Source: Enoplosus armatus (lineage: Eukaryota; Chordata; Actinopteri; Centrarchiformes; Enoplosidae). Taken from it: a stretch of 64,000 nt of DNA. The notes beneath the pieces were generated by a model. It did not search any database. It was not told the origin of the DNA and worked only from the letters and a program-made list of their open reading frames with translations. The stretch is taken from assembly GCF_043641665.1 (NCBI RefSeq), contig NC_092190.1:24526010-24590009 (forward strand), in the 5' to 3' direction. Of the stretch, positions 1 through 9,615 are shown in pieces; within the stretch, counting starts at the first letter, position 1, and each line of letters starts with the position of its first letter. The position numbers were made by a program, and so were the translations under genes.

Positions 1-1123
1 CATTTGTGAAATGAAAACCTGTTTTAGGAGAGTTTGTTTTATGTCGTACGTCTGTATGAGGTTCAGTAAATCAGGTCATTATGAACCAAAATTAGATTAT
101 TGATCAAATAAATATTACATAGTTGGGTGAATTTATATTTCTAAATCAGCTGAAGAGTATACATCAAGTTACTGCCTGTTGAGCCGGTTAACAAACTTCT
201 TTTTAATGATGTTATTTTGGCGGCTGTGATGATGTCAGGTCACGTGACCTTCTCTAAAATGGGCACGTGTTTGACGAATGGTCGACAGGCTGTGTGAACC
301 GATCGGGACGGAGACCTCTGACTTGTATTAAATACAGCCGCTGATGGCAACAGGAAGTTAAGAACAAAACTCTGGGGAACTTTCCTCCCTGCGGTGTGTT
401 TGGATGTCAGGTAGCTGCAGCTGAACAGCCGAGACTGCGGCAGGTTTTACTGCAGGTTTCACAGTCAGCCGACTTACACGGGTTTTACAATCATTACTAC
501 AACAGAACACACCACGCTGTGACAACGCTACCAAAACACAAACACACAGAATACACCAGGATTAGTAAACCCCATCTTTTATACAACTCCTGAACTCAGC
601 ACTCCTTCTTCTTCTGGTCCTTTCATGCTTGTCCTCCTCAGTGTTTCTGTCCTTTATCTCTTTCTCACAGTCCCTCCCCGTCCATTTCTCTCCCCGTCCT
701 CCTCTCTGTCTCTCTCTCTGTTCCAGTTGTTCTTGTGTCTGAAAGAAACATCCAATACAAACAGAAGTTACAGAGGATGTCTGTCAGCCGGTAATGACGT
801 CCAGCTCTCTGCAGACAGAGACAGACAGACGACTGTCGCTCCCTCCTGACCGGCAACGAGCACCTCACCTGGTCCCCGTCCCTCTCTACCTCGCTGTATG
901 TACTGGCCCGGTCCGCCGGCAGCCTCTTCACCTGCCTGCCTCGGTGTTGACAACAGCCTTGATATGAGTCATACGAAAGGTTACGTGCTACACAGCTGAT
1001 GTCTGAAACACCAGCTGGGACATTTTGTCATCTGAGGAGATGTTTCGTTGTTTTAAAATCATTTTCAGAGAGGAAAAAGAAAAACAGCAGCTCAGCAGCC
1101 AACTTGCCTCCTGGCCAAACGAA
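1..1123. other. flanking DNA, no gene seen
   Basis: There are only short open frames (65 to 88 codons) without recognisable domains, and no splice pattern or RNA gene that I can support. A pyrimidine-rich CT stretch lies near 690-722. The region is treated as intergenic sequence downstream of titin. Confidence 0.6.
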
Positions 1124-1151
1124 TGTGTGTGTGTGTGTGTGTGTGTGTGTT
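1124..1151. repeat. TG dinucleotide microsatellite
   Basis: About 14 uninterrupted TG units, lying roughly 90 bases before the minisatellite. Confidence 0.95.
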
Positions 1152-1242
1152 GCTGGTCTATAAATAACGTGTTGAGCAGCAGCAGCCGTCCATTAAACGT
1201 GCTGCATCTCTAATGACGCCTGTTGACAGCAGCTGTAATTAT

Positions 1243-3065
1243 CCTCCTTGTGTTCTCCTTGTGTTCTCCTTGTGTTCTCTGTGTGTTCTCTTTGTGTTCT
1301 CCTTGTGTTCTCCTCTTGTTCTCTGTGTGTTCTCTTTGTGTTCTCCTTGTGTTCTCCTCTTGTTCTCCTCTTGTTCTCTTTGTGTTCTCTTTGTGTTCTC
1401 CTCTTGTTCTCTTTGTGTTCTCTTTGCGTTTTCCTCTTGTTCTCCTTGTGTTCTCTGTGTTCTTCTCTTGTTCTCTTTGTGTTCTCTTTGTGTTCTCCTC
1501 TTGTTCTCCTTGTGTTCTCCTCTTGTTCTCTTTGTGTTCTCTTTGTGTTCTCCTCTTGTTCTCCTTGTGTTCTCCTCTTGTTCTTCTTGTGTTCTCTTTG
1601 CGTTCTCCTCTTGTTCTCTTTGTGTTCTCTTTGCGTTCTCTTTGCGTTCTCCTCTTGTTCTCCTCTTGTTCTCTTTGTGTTCTCCTCTTGTTCTCTTTGC
1701 GTTCTCCTCTTGTTCTCCTTGTGTTCTCCTCGTGTTCTCCTCGTGTTCTCTTTGCGTTCTCCTCTTGTTCTCCTTGTGTTCTCTTTGCGTTCTCTCCTTG
1801 TGTTCTCTTTGTGTTCTCTTTGTGTTCTCCTCTTGTTCTCCTCGTGTTCTCCTTGTGTTCTCCTCTTGTTCTCCTCTTGTTCTCTCCTCTTGTTCTCCTC
1901 GTGTTCTCTTTGTGTTCTCTCTTTGTGTTCTCCTCTTGTTCACCTCGTGTTCTCCTCGTGTTCTCCTTGTGTTCTCCTCGTGTTCTCTCTTGGTGTTCTC
2001 CTTGTGTTCTCCTTGTGTTCTCCTTGTGTTCTCCTCATGTTCTCTTTGTGTTCTCCTCTTGTTCTCCTCTTGTTCTCTCCTCTTGTTCTCCTCGTGTTCT
2101 CTTTGTGTTCTCTCCTTGTGTTCTCTTTGTGTTCTCTTTGTGTTCTCCTCTTGTTCTCCTCGTGTTCTCCTTGTGTTCTCTTCGTGTTCTCCTCGTGTTC
2201 TCCTCTTGTTCTCTCCTCGTGTTCTCTCTTGGTGTTCTCCTTGTGTTCTCCTTGTGTTCTCCTCGTGTTCTCCTTGTGTTCTCCTCGTGTTCTCCTTGTG
2301 TTCTCCTCGTGTTCTCCTTGTGTTCTCCTCATGTTCTCTTTGTGTTCTCCTCTTGTTCTCCTCTTGTTCTCCTCTTGTTCTCTCCTCTTGTTCTCCTCGT
2401 GTTCTCTTTGTGTTCTCTCCTTGTGTTCTCTTTGTGTTCTCTTTGTGTTCTCCTCTTGTTCTCCTCGTGTTCTCCTTGTGTTCTCTTCGTGTTCTCCTCG
2501 TGTTCTCCTCTTGTTCTCTCCTCGTGTTCTCCTTTTGTCCTCGTGTTCTCTTTGTGTTCTCCTCGTGTTCTCCTTGTGTTCTCCTCGTGTTCTCTCTTGG
2601 TGTTCTCCTTGTGTTCTCCTTGTGTTCTCCTCGTGTTCTCCTTGTGTTCTCTTTGTGTTCTCCTCTTGTTCTCTTTGTGTTCTCCTCGTGTTCTCTTTGT
2701 GTTCTCTTTGTGTTCTCCTCGTGTTCTCCTCGTGTTCTCCTTGTGTTCTCCTCATGTTCTCTCCTCGTGTTCTCCTTGTGTTCTCCTCGTGTTCTCCTTG
2801 TGTTCTCCTCATGTTCTCTCCTCGTGTTCTCCTTGTGTTCTCCTCGTGTTCTCTTTGTGTTCTCCTTGTGTTCTCCTCGTGTTCTCTTTGTGTTCTCCTC
2901 GTGTTCTCCTCGTGTTCTCCTCGTGTTCTCCTTGTGTTCTCCTCATGTTCTCTCCTCGTGTTCTCCTTGTGTTCTCCTCGTGTTCTCCTCGTGTTCTCTC
3001 CTCGTGTTCTCCTTGTGTTCTCCTTGTGTTCTCCTCTTGTTCTCCTCTTGTTCTCCTCGTGTTCC
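1243..3065. repeat. 11-base-unit minisatellite, about 1.8 kb
   Basis: A tandem array of an 11-base unit, CCTTGTGTTCT on the plus strand, with variants such as CCTCTTGTTCT, CTTTGTGTTCT and CCTCGTGTTCT. About 165 units are present. Some units carry two extra bases (TCTCTCC junctions). Variants are ordered into a larger repeat: a block beginning near 2033 recurs near 2331, about 300 bases on, with the same order of variants. No unit contains a stop in any forward frame, so all three forward frames are open for about 1.8 kb. I do not regard these as genes. Confidence 0.97.
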
Positions 3066-3401
3066 CGCTGCTGTCACGTCTTGTCACTGACGCCTGCTTG
3101 TCATCACACCTGGCAGCTGTTACTGTGAGAAGTCTGCGGTGTGAAATCGTACGGATCAAACATCAAATGATGCGTCCAACATGTGAAGCGTGTTCTGAAG
3201 AACAACCAGAGGAAGGATCCCTCTCCCGGGACGGACAGACGTGTGTTCTGGAAAGACCAACAACAGCATGACAGCATTTACTTGTAAGTATTTTTGTACT
3301 GTGGTATTACTTTTTTTACCTCAGTAAAACAATGTTTTATACTTATAACCACGACGTACATCAGAGTTGTCTGACCACATTGTCATGGCGACCGTCCGGC
3401 C
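3066..3401. other. flanking DNA, nothing recognised
   Basis: Unique-looking sequence between the minisatellite and the next TG microsatellite. No coding or RNA feature seen. Confidence 0.5.
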
Positions 3402-3437
3402 TGTGTGTGTGTGTGTGTGTATGTGTGTGTGTGTGTG
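3402..3437. repeat. TG microsatellite, interrupted
   Basis: Two runs of TG units separated by one A (TGTATGTG) near 3420. Confidence 0.95.
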
Positions 3438-3661
3438 ATTGCACACTGCGTTACAGAACACCTGAGCAGGTAACACACTGCACAACCTTTCAAAGACACA
3501 CGTTCATATTAACACGTGCTGCGCTGAACAGCTTCAGACGCTGAATCACAGCCTGAGAGAAAGAAAAATCATCTGATGTATATTTTGATTTGTGTTCATA
3601 AGCGACGTTATTTTCAGTGAATGAGGCGCAACATGGTGGTTTATGTACCACGCAGAGGTCT

Positions 3662-3677
3662 GGGGGGGGGGGGTGGG
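3662..3677. repeat. poly-G run
   Basis: Twelve consecutive G on the plus strand, then TGGG. This could form a G-quadruplex with neighbouring G runs; that is an inference from base content only. Confidence 0.9.
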
Positions 3678-4797
3678 AGCTCAGAGGCAAAGCGCAGGAC
3701 TGAGAGCGTCACAATCTGAGTCCTGCGTCTCTGATGGTTTAGACAACAGCAGCTTTGGTTTCTGTTAAAACTTCAACACGTTGTGTCTCAAGTCACTGCA
3801 GAGGATACTGAACCTTCACCAAGAGACCCACAAAGCAGAAGCATAACGCTGAAGTCACGAAGCAGACGTCGTGTTTCACAAAGGTTTTACTCAACATTTT
3901 GTGACGTGCCGTCATTTCTTCATCATATTAATACAAAATATAATTCCTTTCAAAAGGGATTTGCTGTCGCAAATTAGAATATCAAAGTCATTTCTAGGAG
4001 AGACTCTAGGACTTGTTTGATTTATAGATAATATTCTCCCTAAAAGGACACTCTTTTTGTAATATGAAGTATTTTCAATGGGCTTAATACCACAGAGGTT
4101 TACTGTACGCAGCATTATAACATGACAACATGGTAACTGATATCATACCTGGTCCTCGTAACCTCCACACTGACCCCCCTCTAATGCAGAAAGAAAAGAG
4201 TCTGGCATGTCGGGGTCATGCAACGCTGCAGCAGCGCCGCATCATGTCGTCGTTAAAGACAACAGAATAACAGGATGCTGCACAACAGTTGCTTAGCAAC
4301 CTCAGCCTGGTCAGTGTTTGAAGTGGTAGTAAGCGGCGGTCCACCTCAACATGGAGTCACATCGAGTCTCCAACAGACCTGCAGCTGAGATAACTGCTAA
4401 CCTGGAGCATCCACATCCTGAACTATAGAGGCTTCTCCGTCTGTGTGTTTCTGTGTTCATCTTTCTTCTTTCTGTCATATTAAAGAACATGTTGAATCAA
4501 AGAGTCAAAGACAAGAACGTCATGGACTCCTGTTAAGCTTTTATTTATCTGATTACTAATTTCCGGATGAAAACAGAAACAAAATTCAGTTTGTTTCTCA
4601 GGTTGAATGATGATGATAATGCGCAGACTGTTCTCCCTTGTGTTTCCATTGTGTTTTTGCAAACCAGCCTGTTTTGAATGTACATCTTTGAAAAAGTGAC
4701 ATCACTTCTGATATTCACCTTTAAAGAGGTGACAGACGTCATTTAAAGAATGTAGTGACTTTTAACATTTGTATATAGAGTAGAGCAGAGAGTGAAG
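3678..4797. other. flanking DNA, nothing recognised
   Basis: No domain-bearing open frame, RNA gene or clear repeat. Short open frames of 60 to 67 codons on both strands look like chance. Confidence 0.5.
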
Positions 4798-4835
4798 TCC
4801 AGACCGGCTCCAGACCGACTCCAGACCGACTCCAG
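4798..4835. repeat. short 11-base tandem repeat
   Basis: Three copies of an 11-base unit (TCCAGACCGAC, first copy with one change) followed by a partial fourth. The sequence is unrelated to the large 11-base minisatellite. Confidence 0.8.
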
Positions 4836-4995
4836 TCAGTGTGGACAGAATACATCTGTTCTGTTCTCTGGTCTGAGGCAGCAGTTTTACACAATGGTTA
4901 CACTGACACCTTGAGGCCATAGATACAAACTGCATGTTACTTATACATGGGCACAATTGTTTTTTCAAAAGGAAAAACAAGCGTGTATTGATACA

Positions 4996-5110
4996 AACAA
5001 ACAAACAAACATACATACAAACAAACAAACAAACATACATAAACATATTCACTGTTTCATACAAACATTCATACACAAACACATAAACAGATACATTCAT
5101 ACATGCACAC
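4996..5110. repeat. CAAA/CATA tetranucleotide repeat region
   Basis: Two blocks of CAAA units each followed by CATA units, then degenerating ACATAAAC and CATACA repeats. It gives the short lysine/threonine-rich open frame seen here on the plus strand. Confidence 0.85.
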
Positions 5111-5341
5111 AAACACTGATTTCAGTTTGTAGCTCAGTCAGGACTCTGCAGGTTTTTACTATTGGAGCAATATGTATTTTAGTTTGTGGGTGTGGCTCAT
5201 CATGACGACTAATAAAACTTATTTGAATGGAATTCCTGTTGAGCGGATCAATGTAGGGGACAATAATATGAAATTCTGAATTGACACAAGCTATTAATTA
5301 TAAGTAATTATGTGTGGCAACAAGCATCTATGAATATAGAT

Positions 5342-7600
5342 CCAAGATGGCGCCGCGGATGGCTACCTCGGTCTGTTGGAGCGCATTGTTTTGCCTTGTT
5401 TTGTTTGTAAACAGTGTTTTTGTTTTGGTTCACGGAGCTCTTTCACCAGAGAAGAGTTCATGAACATCAGGGGAACATCTCCAGTGGATTTGTTCCCGAA
5501 TTTCTTGCACCCTCAGCTGTTTTATGGGACATTCTGGTCAAAGGTGCTCTCACCTTTGCAGCTCTACGTCGACGTAGAGGGAAACGTGCCGGTGCGCTCG
5601 TGCGTCTTCGCCGGCGAGGACAACGGACACCGCTACCCGGAATATTTCTCTCTAACGTGCGCTCACTGGGGAATAAGATGGACGAACTCCAGCTGCTGAT
5701 GAGAAACAAGGACTTTTATTCATCTGCTGTTTTGTGCTTCACGGAGACATGGCTGGGGGAAAGAACTCCCGACGCGGCGCTGCAGCTGGACGGATTCCCG
5801 CTTCTCCGAGCGGACCGCGACGCGCACCTCTCCGGCAAAACAAAGGGTGGAGGTATTTGTTTCTACATCAACAGCAGCTGGTGTAACGACGTGACAGTGA
5901 TCCGACGGCATTGCTCTCCTTCCCTGGAAACCTTTTTCATAAACTGTAAACCTTACTACTCCCCCCGTGAGTTCGCTTCATTCATTCTGGTCGGTGTTTA
6001 CATTCCACCGGAGGCCAACGTGCAGGACGCACAGCGCGCACTCGCCGACCAGATACTGGAAACGGAGCGGACCAACCCGGACTCCTTAGTTATTGTCCTC
6101 GGTGACTTTAACAAAGGTAACCTCAGACATGAACTCCCCAAATACAAACAGTTTATTAAATGCCCCACCAGGGAGGGGAACACTCTGGATCACTGTTACA
6201 CCACAGTCAGTAACGCTTTTCACGCCGTCACCCGCGCTGCACTGGGACACTCTGACCACGACATGGTCCACCTGATTCCCGCATACAGGCAGAAATTAAA
6301 ACTTTCTAAGCCTGTTGGGAGAACTTCGAAGAAGTGGACCAGTGAAGCTGCAGAGGACCTGAAGGCGTGTTTGGACTGTACTGACTGGGATGTTTTCAGG
6401 ACTGCTACCAACAGTCTGGATGAGTACACAGAGGCTGTGACTTCATATATCAGCTTCTGTGAGGACTGCTGTGTACCAACTCGGACCAGGGTGAGTTACA
6501 ACAACGACAAACCCTGGTTCACAGCAAGACTGCAACAGCTGAGGTTGGAAAAGGAAGAGGCGTTTAAGAGTGGCAACAGAGCAGAGTTTAAGGAAGCCAA
6601 GTACAAGTTTAGCAAGGCGGTGAGGGAAGCTAAACGACTGTACTCAGAGAGACTACAAAACCAGTTCTCCTCCAACGACTCTGCTTCTGTGTGGAGGGGG
6701 CTCAGGCAGATCACCAACTACAAGCCAAGAACCCCCAACTCTGCTAACGACCGACGCCTCGCCAACAGCCTCAACGACTTCTACTGTCGCTTTGAAAGAC
6801 AATGGGACAGTCCTGACACCATCCCCCACACCATCACCCACCAGCTCCAGCCCAACAGCCCCAACCCCCTCATCACACCTGGGGCTGAACTCTCACACCT
6901 CCTACCACCACAGCTGCCCCCCACAGCGCCCCCCACTCCTCCAGCATCGACACCTCTGTCTGTCCTTGAAAGAGATGTGAACAGGCTCTTCAAGAGACAA
7001 AACCCGCGAAAAGCTGCTGGACCAGACTCCATCTCCCCATCCTGCCTGAAGCGCTGCGCCGATCAGCTGTCTCCGGTGTTCACGGACATCTTCAACACCT
7101 CACTGGAGACATGCCACGTGCCAGCCTGCTTCAAGGCCTCCACCATCATCCCCGTCCCCAAAAAACCAGGGCCCACAGGATTAAAGGACTACAGACCCGT
7201 CGCCCTGACCTCTGTGGTCATGAAATCATTTGAACGCCTGGTCCTGTCCCACCTCAAATCCATCACAGACTCTCTGCTGGACCCCCTGCAGTTCGCCTAC
7301 AGAGCCAACAGGTCTGTAGACGACGCCGTCAACCTGGCTCTACACTTCATCCTCCAGCACCTGGACTCCGCAGGATCTTATGCCAGGATCCTGTTTGTGG
7401 ACTTCAGCTCTGCCTTCAACACGATCGTCCCGGCTCTTCTTCAGGACAAGCTCTCCCAGCTGAACGTGCCTGACCCCCCCTGCAGGTGGATCACAGATTT
7501 CCTGTCTGACAGGAAGCAGCACGTGAAGCTGGGGAAACACGTCTCAGACTCGCGGACTATCAGCACCGGCTCCCCTCAAGGCTGCGTTCTTTCTCCGCTG
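5342..7600 (+). mobile_element. non-LTR retrotransposon (LINE), 3'-truncated
   Basis: A jockey/CR1/L2/Rex-group type LINE lying antisense to titin. It keeps what looks like a true 5' end (CCAAGATGGCGCC at 5342), a basic region, an AP-endonuclease domain and the first half of a reverse transcriptase. The recognisable element stops about 7597-7600, just after the motif TGSPQGCVLSPL. The catalytic YxDD box, the 3' UTR and the 3' tail are missing. Genomic LINEs usually lose the 5' end, so a copy with its 5' end kept and its 3' end lost suggests a later deletion or insertion. The exact family within the group is uncertain. Confidence 0.85.
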
Positions 7601-7624
7601 CCTGGCAGGTGGCTCATTTGGTGA
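5414..7624 (+). pseudogene. LINE endonuclease-reverse transcriptase, broken
   Basis: An open frame of 736 codons that begins with GTG right after a TAA, so there is no proper start. Residues about 50-72 are a basic Arg-rich stretch. Residues about 76-300 are an apurinic endonuclease-like domain, with GIFLSNVRS, FTETWL, LGDFN and the catalytic GHSDHD near 6244. A proline-rich linker follows near 6820-6960. The reverse transcriptase starts near 6990 (KAAGPDS) and keeps the Asp motif VDFSSAF near 7399 and SPQGCVLSP near 7570. It then runs out after a few unrelated residues into a stop. The N-terminal part of the family (SRSSFTREEF near 5440) is in another frame, from the 5376 frame, so at least one frameshift lies near 5510-5530. 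No active enzyme is expected. Confidence 0.8.
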
Positions 7625-8288
7625 ACCAGCTTTGTTTTTACCTTCATAACAATTTTCTATTAGTGTATTTATTTCATACCGGCATTTTTCATGTCAAAGG
7701 AGCCATGAAAAGTGACATTATGACGTAAAATGTGTCATTATGAAATAGATATCCATAATGCAATAAAACATCCAATAACAGTTATTACGAAACTGAATGA
7801 TGAAATTATATTTCATTATTATTAGCTGAGTTTTAATAATTGATTTATATATTTTACACTATTTATTCATCTGATGATTTATTTCATAATGTCTTGTTTA
7901 TTAAATAGATAAATATTTGGTTAACCACTAGTTTGGTTTCTACGAGTGTTTCTTCCATTTCACTTTCAATGATACACTGAAAGATAATTATGTGAACCAA
8001 TCGAACTGAACGACTGAATGTTTAATGACCTCTGGTACAAATTTACTATTCATGTTTCTTACTGTATATGGTGTTTTATGTGATAGATCTACTTTTATGT
8101 GCGGACATGTTTTTTTAAGTCAAATGAGAGAAAATCTAAGGGATATGAATCATTAACAAAATGAAAATGGAAACCTAAATGTGTTACACTTTCAACTTCT
8201 TGTGATTTTCCAATTAAAACAGAAGCATGAAAAAGAAATGGACATAAATAACCACCACAGAGACATCCTGTAGTGCTGATAATCATGC
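7601..8288. other. AT-rich flanking DNA after the LINE
   Basis: No gene seen. CATTATGA-type words recur, and an imperfect inverted repeat (14 of 15 bases) links 7736-7750 with 7877-7891, which might mark a small non-autonomous DNA element. This part may instead be host sequence that became joined to the broken LINE. Confidence 0.4.
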
Positions 8289-8294
8289 TTTATT
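8289..8294 (-). terminator. ttn: candidate titin polyadenylation signal
   Basis: Reads AATAAA on the minus strand and lies about 1.03 kb past the titin stop codon. A 3' UTR of that length is plausible for titin. I noticed no other AATAAA on the minus strand between here and the stop. Use of this site is inferred. Confidence 0.45.
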
Positions 8295-9322
8295 AAATCA
8301 ATAATTGGAGAAAAACTCAAGGAGGCTGCGAAAATAGTCAACGCTACAACTCTAACTTCAGTCAAACCAAAATGCTGAGCGACACGCGAGACCACGCTTC
8401 TTTCCATCCCTGCTGAACGCAGCGGCGGTTGGTTTCGGCTGCGGTGCATCTGCTCGGCGGCGCCCGGCTTGACTGACAGATGAACTTCTAAAAACTAACA
8501 CACAAACACACTGCAGACCTCCGAGAGGCAGCTCTGCCTCTGGAAACGAGCACAGGATGGACTCTTATTTCATGCGATTGGCCAGGTTGATGGTACGACT
8601 GAAGAGCCGAGCAAGTGGTCATTTGCCAGAAACAGAGCACAAAACAAAAAAGAAACACTTGTGCTCAGGGAGTGCAGGCCGCTCGCACTGTGAGCATGTC
8701 ATCGAAATGGCGGTATGACATAATCAGTCAGAGCGCGAGGTCCAGTCGTCCTGCTTACATGAGGGTATATGCAAACAGCACTCAGGATCTCACGCTCTTG
8801 TTAGCACCGCTCTCACTCTGCAGCAGTGCATTCATCGTTTTGTCTCTGAGTTAACGTCAACAGGGAGCCTCTCTACCTGTTGAGGCAATCTTAAGACTTC
8901 AACTTAACGTTGAGGCACAGAGTTTAGTTTCTCGGTTTGACAGGGTATTCGTTCCTGGTGAAACTTTCTCCTGTTAAACCACATTTAGTTTCATTTTGTT
9001 TCAGTTAATATTATTGTCATAAATAACAATGCATACATTTCCCATAACCGTTCAATTCGGCTATATACATTATGTACATGTCACAGAAAAATGGATCAAA
9101 AATCCTAAGTCATAGTTATCCAATATGGCACATTTTATAACAACTTTAGACTTTAGTCTAGTTTGGCATAAATTAATGTCAAGATTGGTACAAAAATAGT
9201 TCATATTTACAAGAACAGAAATCCAGATCTTTATCAAGTAGATTATTTCGCTTAATTAATAAATAAAAAGGCATGGAAGAAGGGAAAAGGGGAAGATTGG
9301 AAGATTAGAATTTTTTTTTTTT
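8295..9322 (-). other. ttn: probable titin 3' untranslated region
   Basis: Sequence between the titin stop codon and the candidate AATAAA. The stop codon runs straight into a homopolymer: the minus strand reads TA followed by 14 A, because 9311-9324 is all T on the plus strand. A GC-rich patch lies around 8425-8480. No coding capacity is recognised. Confidence 0.45.
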
Positions 9323-9615
9323 TTACACTGATCGAATGCTAATATGAACAGTCGCTGTGTCGGATCCGAGCTCGTTGGACAGTTTGAGGGTGTAGGTTCC
9401 AGCATCATCCTCCTTCACCCCGGTGATGATGAGAGTGGTCAGGTCCTCTGTGGTCTCGATGTGGAAGCGTCCGCCGGCAGTCACCTCAATGGTTTTGCCA
9501 CTGCGGGACCACTCGATGTGTTTGGCGTCGCCGGAAAAGGCGCAGGTGACTGTAAGGACTTTGCCCGGCTCGATGCTGATGTCTTCTGGCAGAGCCTCAA
9601 TCCTGGGGGCAGAAC
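9323..9615 (-). CDS. ttn: titin last exon: M10 Ig and stop (Mex6-like)
   Basis: Encodes the C-terminal Ig. It starts [17 protein letters not shown], has the core Trp in HIEWSRSG, the DAGTY motif, and ends HISIRSV before TAA. Mammalian titin ends almost the same way (IRSI). M10 is the module known to bind obscurin and obscurin-like 1, and in people is the site of tibial muscular dystrophy mutations. The acceptor is TTCCAG before GTTCTGCC, phase 1. The stop overlaps a run of 14 A. Confidence 0.97.

Noticed and set aside
1243..3065. CRISPR-like array
   Set aside because: Units are contiguous 11-base variants without unique spacers, in a vertebrate genome.
1213..3271. Three plus-strand open frames of 625-682 codons and long reverse frames
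   Set aside because: They lie within the 11-base tandem repeat, whose unit has no stop. All frames give the same low-complexity peptide.
4957..5205. 82-codon open frame rich in Thr, Asn and Lys
   Set aside because: It comes from the CAAA/CATA microsatellite.
8192..8449. 85-codon minus-strand open frame in the titin 3' flank
   Set aside because: No domain, and it lies across the proposed 3' UTR end; likely chance.
1..9322. A second, tandem titin gene or other muscle gene next door
   Set aside because: No Ig, Fn3 or other host domain was found in the 9.3 kb past the stop. In some fish the two titin genes are neighbours, but this window does not reach one on this side.
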